In this document: one piece after another, positions 57,065-64,000 of the stretch
Position numbering within the stretch: position 1 is the stretch's first letter
How the letters are laid out: the number at the start of each line of letters is the position of its first letter
Assembly: GCA_963789825.1 (NCBI GenBank)
Contig: CAWBME010000011.1
Coordinates: 1 to 64,000, forward strand
Length of the DNA stretch: 64,000 nt
Source: PFL42 sp963789825
GTDB lineage: Bacteria > Chloroflexota > Anaerolineae > Anaerolineales > E44-bin32
Direction: 5' to 3'
The notes under the pieces: generated by a model
Seen by the model: the letters and a program-made list of their open reading frames with translations, nothing else
What the model was told of the DNA's origin: nothing
Databases searched by the model: none
Program-made: the position numbers and the translations under genes

Positions 57065-58826
57065 TCATAGCTCGATGCCGCAGCGCTCCAGTCGATCCTT
57101 CGCCGGTCCTTCCAGGAGCTCCAGGAAGCCTCCCAGGGCGCCGGCCGCCTCGGATCCGAGGAATTCCTCCAGCGCGCCCCCGCTGTCGGACCCCACCAAC
57201 TCGCCAAGACTCCCGCCCTCGGCGATCATCCAGCCGGCAAACTGCACGGCCATCGGGTCCAACGGATTGGCGCTGGCCGCCAGATCATCCTGGCACACGC
57301 AGGTCGCGAGCTCACCCAGCTTCCCCTGTGCCATCGAGGTGAAGGCGTAGGCCGTGCCCTCGTCGGGGATGCTCTGATCGGCCTCGATGCAGATGACGTA
57401 GGCCGCCAGACTTGCCTCTCCCCCCGCTGGCACCGTCGCCTGGGTCAGCTGCACCACCATCAACTCCTGGGAATCCTCCTCGCTGGGGGTGAACACGGTG
57501 CCGCACGGAACACAGGTGGTGATGTCCTCGGTCCCCGGATTTCGCACCACGATCTCGACCCCCTCGCCCGCGATCTCGCCGGTCGCGGTTATCCCCTCGA
57601 CCACCAGCGCGCCGCTGGCCAATTGCTCCTCGAGGCATGGGCCGGGCTGGGACGACGACCTGGCCGGCGCCCGGCGCATGATCCCCACCAACCGCCCGTC
57701 GCCGACCGGCGATCGACTGCCGTCGAGGCCCACCACTTCCACGCTGGCGGCATCCTCAGCCCAGGTGCCCACGGCCAAGCGCTGCTCATCGATCCAGATC
57801 AGTCGCTCGAAGTAGCCCGGCGCCAGCGTCGCCTCGCTGCTCGGAACCCCCGTGCGCTGGGCCCAGACGATCACCTGGCCGGCTTCATTCGTCGGATCGC
57901 CGCGTGCGATGGCGTAGGCCAGCCCTGCTCCCGATGGCGAATAGGCCCCGGCGCCGGCTTGGCCCTGGTCGGGGAGCGTCGGGAAAGCCGTCTCCAGACC
58001 GGAGGCTGTCTCGAGCTCGATCACTTCGGCCGACGGGCCGCAGGCGCCTACAGCATAGCCCCCATCGACCGTCAGATCGTTCCAGCAGGGAGCACCCACT
58101 TCCTCCTGGACGGGGGCGATGGCGGTTGTTGTATCCGACGCTGGAGAGTATTGGTACAGGCTCGACCAGCCATCGAACAGGATGTAGCCGCCGATGCCTG
58201 TAACCTGCCAGGCGTAGACCAGATCCCCACCCTCCAGCCACTCGACCGGTTCGAGCACAAACCATTCGTTGATCTCATCCTTCGGGTCCGTTTCAGCGAC
58301 CAGCTGGGTTCCTTCTCCATGGATGTCGGCCAGCCACAGCTGGCTGACCGGAGCTGCCCCTCCCCAGGCCGTGCTCGACCAAGCAATCCTGGCGCCATCG
58401 GGCGAGACGGCGAAGGCCAGGTTGTTGCCTTGCGGTGATCGGGTGAATTCGAGATCTTGCGCTTGAACCGGCCCAACCCGGCGAACGACCGCACCCTGCT
58501 CTGGGCTTTGGTCCTGGACGTAGAAGATGTCCTCCCCTACGACTTGAGCGGTGTTGGGTCGGGCCCATTCCAGTCCCTCAGCCGAACGGGTCTCCAGCAG
58601 CGTCCCATCGAGGGCATAGAGATGGAAGCTCGGTTCGACATGGGCGACGATGATCGGTTCGGCAGTTGCCGACTCAAGGACCTGCGTCGCACCCTGGACT
58701 AGCTGGCCACTCTCCAGGGCGGGCTTCCCCTCCGCCGAGGGGAGCAGGAAATTGCAGCCGAGGGTGAGTCAGCAGGAGGACGGCGGCGAACCAGCCATAG
58801 CGCATACGGCGGGGCAGTGGATCCAC
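57065..58826 (-). CDS. Beta-propeller lipoprotein, one frameshift in the signal peptide
   Basis: About 587 residues. GTG at 58826 has GGGAGGTG four bases upstream; the protein begins VDPLPRRMRYGWFAAVLLL. A break near 58765 separates this from LGCNFLLPSAEGKPALE, giving a lipobox with LGC. Blades follow, such as NLAFAVSPDGARIAWSS, VSQLWLADIHGEGTQLV and AGAYSPSGAGLAYAIARG. From about residue 390 a different domain with several Cys (CVPCGTVFTP, VICIEADQS, CVCQDD) replaces the propeller. It is similar in layout to the lipoprotein at 36046-37455. Function unknown. Confidence 0.72.
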
Positions 58827-59088
58827 GGGGCACCTCCCAAGCAGCAGCTGGGGGCCGGGAAGATAGGGATTCCGGCACTGAGGCGGAGGACAATCCACGG
58901 GGCTCAGGGATTAGGGCACTTCGCGACGGCGAGCAACAAGGAGTATAGACCCAGTGTCTCAGCCGGACAATGGAGCTCTACGCCCTGCGCACCGACCGTC
59001 GCCGCGTTGCGTCCTCCGCTCGATTGCGGTAGGGTGGGGACGCGAGCTGTCCCCAGATAGCCTGCCGTCAGGAGGCTGAGGCCAGAGC

Positions 59089-59964
59089 ATGCACATCGGC
59101 GTCGTCTTTCCCCAAACGGAGTTCCCGCCCGACCCCGGCGCGGTGCGCGAGTACGCTCAGACGGCCGAAGCCCTCGGCTACTCGCACATCGTCGCCTACG
59201 ATCACGTCCTCGGCGCCAATCCCGACCGTCCCGGCGGGTGGAGTGGGCCCTACACGCATCGCTCCTCCTTTCTCGAGCCGTTCTCCTTGTTCAGCTTCCT
59301 CGCCGGCATCACCGCTCGCATCGGTTTCGCTCCCGGGGTGATCATCCTGCCACAGCGCCAGACGGCGCTGGTCGCCAAACAGGCGGCGACGCTCGACGTG
59401 CTGTGCTCCGGCCGCCTGCGGTTGGGAATCGGGCTAGGCTGGAACGCAGTCGAGTACCGGGCGCTGGGGATGTCGTTCCAAGATCGTGGCCGCCGGGTGG
59501 AGGAACAAGTCGCACTGCTGCGCGCCCTGTGGACCCAGCCGCTGGTCACCTTCAACGGGCGCTGGCACGCCGTGGACGATGCCGGGCTCAACCCGCTGCC
59601 GGTGCAGCGGCCGATTCCGCTCTGGTTCGGCGGAATGGCGCCAGCCGCCCTGCGGCGCATGGCCCGGCTGGGAGACGGCTGGATGACCAACGCCCGCACG
59701 CCGCAGGACGCAGCCCCCCTGCTCAGCCTGCTGCGGGACGAACTGGCGCAGGCCTCGCGTCCCTCGGCCACCTTCGGGCTGGAAGCACGGCTCCAGTTTG
59801 CCGATGGCCAAGCCGACGCCTGGCATGCGCTGCGCGAGGGCTGGCGGTCAGCCGGGGCGACCCATCTGGCCCTCAACAGCATGGGTTCCGGGCTGGACAC
59901 GCCCGCCGGCCACATCGCCGCCTTGCGCCGCTTTGCCGAAGCGCTGGAGATTCGCAGCGCATGA
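59089..59964 (+). CDS. LLM-class F420-dependent oxidoreductase
   Basis: An intact 291-residue luciferase-like monooxygenase-fold enzyme. Typical segments are HIGVVFPQTEFPPDPGAVRE, AEALGYSHIVAYDHVLG, FLAGITARIGFAPGVIILP, LGIGLGWNAVEYRALG and RPIPLWFGGMAPAALRRMAR. The TIGR03619-like pattern suggests coenzyme F420 rather than FMN as cofactor, but this cannot be proved by eye. Its stop overlaps the next start (ATGA), so it is translationally coupled to a hydrolase. The substrate may be shared by the two. Confidence 0.88.
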   Translation: MHIGVVFPQTEFPPDPGAVREYAQTAEALGYSHIVAYDHVLGANPDRPGGWSGPYTHRSSFLEPFSLFSFLAGITARIGFAPGVIILPQRQTALVAKQAATLDVLCSGRLRLGIGLGWNAVEYRALGMSFQDRGRRVEEQVALLRALWTQPLVTFNGRWHAVDDAGLNPLPVQRPIPLWFGGMAPAALRRMARLGDGWMTNARTPQDAAPLLSLLRDELAQASRPSATFGLEARLQFADGQADAWHALREGWRSAGATHLALNSMGSGLDTPAGHIAALRRFAEALEIRSA

Positions 59965-60686
59965 CCCCTGCCGACCTGCAGAGCGTGGTGGTGATCTCTC
60001 AGGGCTGCCGTCTGTTTGGCGGGCTATACCTGGCAAGCGCCGAAGCCCCCGCTCCGACGGTCGTGCTTCTGCACGGTCTGCCGGGTCACGAGCGCAGCCT
60101 CGATCTGGCGCACTGGTTGCGCCATCTCGGGATGCACGTGCTGTTCTTCCCCTACCGCGGCGCCTGGGGATCGGAAGGCACGTACTCCCTGCACCATTGT
60201 CTGCCCGACTGTCTTGCCGCTCTGGAAGCAGCGCTGGCGCATCCACAGGTCGACCGAAGCCGGATGGCGCTGGCTGGCCTGAGCTTGGGCGGGTGGGTGG
60301 CGCTGGCTGCGGCGGCGGCCCGGCCTGCCGTGCGCGCGGTCGTGGCCATGGCGCCGCTGATCGACCCCCGTCGGCAGCCCTTGAACGCGGCTCTGGCGGA
60401 CGAGTTTGCCCAGCCCTTGCGCGGTGTTGCGCCGGACCGCCTGCAGCGCGAGTGGAACAGCCTCACCCCGGTTGCCCAGCTTGCGCCGGCCCTGACCGAT
60501 CGACCGGTCCTGCTGGTGACGGCCGGCCGCGATCAGCTGTTCCCGCCGGGGCATTACGCCGGTGTGCAGGAATGGCTGCCGCGCATGGACTGGGTGACGT
60601 TCCCGCGCGCCGACCATCTCTTCTCCGCCGTGCGGCCGGGTCTATGCCACACCGTCGGTACGTGGCTTCTCGACCATCTGGGCTGA
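59961..60686 (+). CDS. Alpha/beta hydrolase, coupled to the F420-type oxidoreductase
   Basis: A 241-residue hydrolase of the dienelactone-hydrolase/acylaminoacyl-peptidase-like type. TVVLLHGLPGHERSLDLA gives the oxyanion hole, Ser108 lies in MALAGLSLGGWVALAA, the acid is in LVTAGRDQLFPP and the base His in FPRADHLFSAVRPG. Starting at 59961 it overlaps the previous stop by ATGA. It probably removes an ester or acyl group from the same metabolite the upstream oxidoreductase acts on. Confidence 0.87.
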   Translation: MTPADLQSVVVISQGCRLFGGLYLASAEAPAPTVVLLHGLPGHERSLDLAHWLRHLGMHVLFFPYRGAWGSEGTYSLHHCLPDCLAALEAALAHPQVDRSRMALAGLSLGGWVALAAAAARPAVRAVVAMAPLIDPRRQPLNAALADEFAQPLRGVAPDRLQREWNSLTPVAQLAPALTDRPVLLVTAGRDQLFPPGHYAGVQEWLPRMDWVTFPRADHLFSAVRPGLCHTVGTWLLDHLG

Positions 60687-60790
60687 GAGCGCGGTTTCTC
60701 GGCAAGGCCCCTCACATCCGAAACAGGTACAATCGCTCCCATATTCCTCGCCTGGCGATAGCCGGACGAGCAAGCCCCATGGAAGGGATC

Positions 60791-61438
60791 ATGCATACCT
60801 CCGACCTGCCAGCCGAATGCCTGATCTCCGTCGATGTCGAGACCGCCGGGCCGGCCCCCTGGCGCTACTCGCTGTTATCGATCGGCGCCTGCCTGGTGGA
60901 GAATCTGGAGCGCCGCTTCTATGTCGAGCTCAAGCCGGATCACCAGGCGCTCGATCCGCAGGCGGCCGCAATCCATGGCCTTTCGCTGGACCGGCTGCGC
61001 CTGGAGGGCATGCCGCCTGCCGGAGCCATGGCGGCCTTCGAAGGTTGGATCCAGACGTCGCTTACCACCGGGCAGGTTCCCATCTTCGTCGGCTTCAACG
61101 CCGCCTTCGATTGGATGTTCGTGGCCGACTACTTCCACCACTACCTGGGACACAACCCGTTCGGCCATGCCCCACTCGACATCAAGGCCTTCTACATGGG
61201 CTTGGCCGGTGTGCCCTTTCTGGCAACCAGCCGACGCTATCTGGCGGAGAACGACTTGAGCATTCTGCCCTTGGAGCATCAGGCCTTGCAGGATGCGGTC
61301 GAACAGGCCGAGCTCCTGCGGCGCATGCTGGCAGCCCGGGCACGTCTCCCTTCGCCTGAACTCCTGGGGCTCACCCGCCCCGAGGGATGGCAGCCGGATG
61401 GCTCCTACCTATTGCACTCTGGAGATCCACATGAGTGA
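60791..61438 (+). CDS. DEDDh 3'-5' exonuclease (DnaQ/RNase T-like)
   Basis: 215 residues. The exonuclease motifs are clear: Exo I Asp15 and Glu17 in LISVDVETAG, Exo II Asp107 in GFNAAFDWMFV, and Exo III His163 and Asp168 in LEHQALQDA. These four acidic residues bind the two metal ions that cleave 3' ends of DNA or RNA. I chose the ATG at 60791, with GAAGGG just before it, over one at 60779. A TACAAT box lies at 60728-60733. The stop overlaps the nucleotidyltransferase-like gene by eight bases, so the two proteins are made together. Confidence 0.88.
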   Translation: MHTSDLPAECLISVDVETAGPAPWRYSLLSIGACLVENLERRFYVELKPDHQALDPQAAAIHGLSLDRLRLEGMPPAGAMAAFEGWIQTSLTTGQVPIFVGFNAAFDWMFVADYFHHYLGHNPFGHAPLDIKAFYMGLAGVPFLATSRRYLAENDLSILPLEHQALQDAVEQAELLRRMLAARARLPSPELLGLTRPEGWQPDGSYLLHSGDPHE

Positions 61439-62750
61439 CCCGACCGGCCCACAGCGCGATTTGCAGCGCATCCTCGAGTTTGCCCGCCGCATGGGGATCG
61501 AGCTCAATGAGCGGGATGCGATCGATTGGCTGACGTCCATCGCGGCTGATCGGTCCGGCGCCGATGTGGCCTTCGACACACGCAGCGGCGTCTTCGGTCA
61601 CCGGGTGAGCATGCTTGACTTCTCTCCGCAGGACCTGGAGCATTTCCGCCGCATCGGCCGTCTGGTGGAGTTCCACGATGAGCCGGGGGTCGTCGAGACC
61701 GCTCTCGCCCTCTCGGGCTCGGCGGCGCAGTCCAAGATCCAGAGCTACCCTGGCGATTGCGATTTCTTCGAGCGCGTCAACATCCTGGCCGATACCCGCC
61801 AGCAGGCCTGCCAGATCCTATCGCGTGTGATGCGCGAGAAGGCGCTGGCCTCAGCCGCCGGACCGGGCTATCAACTGATCGAAGTGAAGTTCGGCGAGTA
61901 TCCGCTCGATCTGATCCACGCCGGCAAGGCGGTGCGTGCCGGCTCTCCCATCGCCTGGACACCGCAGGAGATTCGCCAGGGTGGCCTGCAGGTCACCACG
62001 CCCGACGGCGGCCCCGCTCAGGTTCTGTGGGAACAGGTCGCCTCCGAGCCCGGCTGGTGCAAGCTCGACTGGGTGATCTCCGATCCCGCCCGTCAGCAGC
62101 TGGCCAACGCCAGCAACATGCTCGACGTGACCTGGCAGGCCCCCGATGGAAGCATCACCCCCCTGGATGGCTACCTCGACCCCTACTTCCAGGAGATCTA
62201 CCTGGAGGCGGAGTCGGTCCCCATCTTCTCCAAGCTCGCCCGCCACGTCTCCGCTGACGCCCTGGATGATTACGTGGCACAGCTCGAGCATGAGGTCAAC
62301 AAGTACCTGACCAAGGACCTGAACTACGGCAAGGCCGCCAAACGCATGTACAACATCTTCCGTCTGACCGGCCGCTACGAAGAGGCGGCCTTCTTGCGCG
62401 AGCTGTTCGACGAGCCGGCCACGCTGCTGTATCAGGTGTGGTCCCTGGTGCGAACGATCGATGACGCCCTGGTCCCTGGCTCGCAGATCACACGGCAGGA
62501 GCTGGTGGATTACGCTGACCAACTGGTGCAACGCGTGATGGACGTGTTGGAAGGCGAGATCGAGGAGGAGATCGTACACCGCCTGCAGCGGCTGCGCGAG
62601 ATCCTCGCTAGCCAGCTCGAGGACGAAGAGTGGGCCGCGGAGGTGGAGGCGGCCCGCGCCCAGACCATCAACCTTGTCAACAACTTCTTCCACGAACGGC
62701 TCACCGCACTCCCTTCGATCCAGCTGTACATGCAAGGGTTCCAAGAGTAG
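61431..62750 (+). CDS. Predicted nucleotidyltransferase-fold protein of unknown function
   Basis: A 439-residue intact protein. ALALSGSAAQSKIQSYPGDC contains the nucleotidyltransferase signature: Gly96-Ser97, then after eleven residues Asp109-x-Asp111. A candidate third aspartate is Asp213 in WCKLDWVISD. Residues 260-430 are a helical domain (NYGKAAKRMYNIFRLTGRYE; EGEIEEEIVHRLQRLREIL) that could be the substrate-binding part. Such folds add nucleotides to RNA, proteins or antibiotics. Overlap with a 3'-5' exonuclease gene suggests RNA or nucleotide 3'-end chemistry. I know no characterised close relative. Confidence 0.65.
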   Translation: MSDPTGPQRDLQRILEFARRMGIELNERDAIDWLTSIAADRSGADVAFDTRSGVFGHRVSMLDFSPQDLEHFRRIGRLVEFHDEPGVVETALALSGSAAQSKIQSYPGDCDFFERVNILADTRQQACQILSRVMREKALASAAGPGYQLIEVKFGEYPLDLIHAGKAVRAGSPIAWTPQEIRQGGLQVTTPDGGPAQVLWEQVASEPGWCKLDWVISDPARQQLANASNMLDVTWQAPDGSITPLDGYLDPYFQEIYLEAESVPIFSKLARHVSADALDDYVAQLEHEVNKYLTKDLNYGKAAKRMYNIFRLTGRYEEAAFLRELFDEPATLLYQVWSLVRTIDDALVPGSQITRQELVDYADQLVQRVMDVLEGEIEEEIVHRLQRLREILASQLEDEEWAAEVEAARAQTINLVNNFFHERLTALPSIQLYMQGFQE

Positions 62751-62754
62751 GGCG

Positions 62755-63456
62755 ATGGGCGGCTTGGTCGAACAGGCTGGCGGGCCTGCACTCACCATCG
62801 CTGAGGAATTGGCCAGGGTGCGAGGCGCCTGGGAAGCCAGCATGCTGGCGGCGCTCGAACGCCTGCGGCCATCCCTACAGGCGCGGTCACCGAAGCATCT
62901 GGCCGAGCTCAGTGGCTCCTCTTGGCAGGCGGGGCAGATCCGGTTGACCTACTGGGGACGGACGGTGAGAGTGGGGTTTCCGGACCTGCAGGCCAGCTAC
63001 GCCGACGACGGACAGGCTGTCCCGACGTTCGACCTGGCCATGCTGCTCTTCTACCTCGACGCTGCCGACGGCACGCCGCATTCCGGCCAATGGATCGGCT
63101 ACCGCGAGCTCCCCGGCGGGTTGTTCTATCACCAGGCGTTTCAGGGATACTCCGGGGACCGGCTGGCGCGTGGCTTCGGCGCCGACCCACCAGCCTTCGC
63201 CCGCGCCGGGCTCGCCATCGGGGGCGCTCCCCTGCCGGAACTGGCCGACTGGGCCTTTGCCGTCGATCCACTGCCGGCAATTCGCCTGGCGACCATCCTC
63301 TGGCCAGGTGATGACGAGTTCGCGGGGCGGGCCTCGATCCTGTTCGATGCCGCCGCCCCGCACTTCATGCCGACCGACGGGCTCGCCCTGTTGGGGGCCG
63401 GTCTGACCACCCGTCTGCTCAAGGCCGGCTCGCCCTCCCCTGCCAGGCCCAGCTGA
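62755..63456 (+). CDS. DUF3786-family protein
   Basis: 233 residues. The core TFDLAMLLFYLDAADGTPHS, then GQWIGYRELPGGLFYHQAFQ and, later, IRLATILWPGDDEFAGRASI with FDAAAPHFMPTDGLALLG match DUF3786. The family is found in Chloroflexi, Deltaproteobacteria and anaerobes, sometimes fused to Fe-S domains, and has no proven role. It starts four bases after the preceding stop, so it belongs to the exonuclease/nucleotidyltransferase unit. Confidence 0.75.
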   Translation: MGGLVEQAGGPALTIAEELARVRGAWEASMLAALERLRPSLQARSPKHLAELSGSSWQAGQIRLTYWGRTVRVGFPDLQASYADDGQAVPTFDLAMLLFYLDAADGTPHSGQWIGYRELPGGLFYHQAFQGYSGDRLARGFGADPPAFARAGLAIGGAPLPELADWAFAVDPLPAIRLATILWPGDDEFAGRASILFDAAAPHFMPTDGLALLGAGLTTRLLKAGSPSPARPS

Positions 63457-63620
63457 CACAGCCGCATGGCGCCGTACAGCCCTCCGGGCCGCCTGGGGCA
63501 CGCATCGTGCATGCAGTACCCAGGTCGTGGCGGGCACAGCTGGCCGTGGCCCCCGTCCCGCCGACTACGCTGAGAACCTGCTAAGTCCGGCTGAGGCATG
63601 ATGGAGAGCGACCGCATCCG

Positions 63621-64000
63621 ATGAGCACCGACCCCAGCAAGGCCCGCGCCCCCCGGCCCCTCTTTGCCCGCGTGTTCCTCTCGCCTGAGGAGCCTCGCCT
63701 GCGCGCCGGCTGGCGACTGCTGATCCAGTCGCTGCTGGCGCTGGGATTGCTGCTGGCCTTCTCGCTGCCCATTGCGATTGTCTTGCTGTTCCTCGGAAGC
63801 GCGGGCCTGAAACCCCTGCAGACCTCGCTTCTGCTGAACTCGCTGATCTCATTCTTGGGGGTCATTTCTTCTGTGTGGCTCGCCCGCAGGGTCTTGGACC
63901 GGCGATCGTTCACATCCCTTGGACTGGTGCTCAATTCCGCAGCGGCGAAGGACCTCGCCATCGGCATCGGAATCGCCGCCGTGATGATGGGGGCAATCCT
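63621..64000 (+). CDS. CPBP-family intramembrane protease, N-terminal part (runs off the window)
   Basis: The visible 126 residues begin MSTDPSKARAPRPLFARVFL and continue LSPEEPRLRAGWRLLIQSLL, a motif I associate with the N-terminus of CPBP (CaaX-protease-like) membrane proteins. Three helices are seen, with LARRVLDRRSFTSLGLVLN before the second membrane cluster. The catalytic EExxxR and HxxxH/N motifs would lie beyond the window edge, so activity cannot be checked here. Confidence 0.65.
   Translation, partial: MSTDPSKARAPRPLFARVFLSPEEPRLRAGWRLLIQSLLALGLLLAFSLPIAIVLLFLGSAGLKPLQTSLLLNSLISFLGVISSVWLARRVLDRRSFTSLGLVLNSAAAKDLAIGIGIAAVMMGAI

Overview
The window is high-GC bacterial chromosome that I would place in the Chloroflexi, probably class Anaerolineae. 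The reasons are an AfsR/SARP-type regulator, many GNxxGG-free lipoproteins with simple AC lipoboxes, Ldt, CPBP and MFS genes of the kind found there, an F420-type oxidoreductase, a bacterial STAYGREEN homologue, and a T-box-controlled thrS. This placement is inference from gene content; there is no rRNA. The sequence carries about 35 apparent frameshifts inside otherwise well-conserved genes. At least one lies in a short homopolymer, and they cluster most densely at 42-45 kb. I treat them as probable draft-assembly errors, give the full span of each gene, and say where the frame breaks.

Region 1 (0.3-16.2 kb, all minus strand) is a sugar-oligomer utilisation locus. Read 5' to 3' it holds a LacI-family regulator preceded by a 30-bp near-palindrome, a sugar-binding lipoprotein, a terminator-like attenuator, two ABC permeases, a GH94 phosphorylase, a GH1 beta-glucosidase, a GH3 glycosidase, xylose isomerase, a mutarotase-like protein, xylulokinase and an aldo/keto reductase. 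Together they would import beta-linked gluco- and xylo-oligomers, cleave them hydrolytically or phosphorolytically, and feed xylose into the pentose phosphate pathway. No transporter ATPase is present, so a shared one is implied.

Region 2 (16.8-30 kb) is mixed housekeeping: an S51 peptidase, a lipoprotein, a membrane HdrD/GlpC-like Fe-S oxidoreductase, a small Cys-containing protein, an L,D-transpeptidase, thrS with consensus promoter, T-box leader and terminator, a MacB/FtsX-type ABC exporter pair, a GNAT acetyltransferase, and tRNA-Val(GAC) with its own terminator.

Region 3 (30-41 kb, minus strand) is envelope and regulation: two large lipoproteins, a SARP/NB-ARC/TPR regulator, three coupled small genes including a paralogous membrane pair, and an HtrA-like lipoprotein protease. 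Two of these genes have the same 11-bp tandem GTGAAA repeats upstream.

Region 4 (41-47 kb): a tandem hotdog thioesterase is divergent from a tightly overlapping plus-strand operon. The operon encodes a multi-TM protein, an SDR with a DUF2867-like tail, an MFS exporter, a STAYGREEN (Mg-dechelatase family) protein and a DCC thiol oxidoreductase. This is the most unusual cluster in the window.

Region 5 (47-64 kb): nitroreductase, DsbA-like protein, alpha/beta hydrolases, a Cwh43-like membrane/EEP phosphatase, a decarboxylase remnant, DUF429 with a Cys-less phosphatase, a P5C-dehydrogenase-type ALDH with a histone-H1-like tail, a beta-propeller lipoprotein, and finally an operon-like run (F420-type oxidoreductase, hydrolase; exonuclease, predicted nucleotidyltransferase, DUF3786 protein) ending in a truncated CPBP-family membrane protease.
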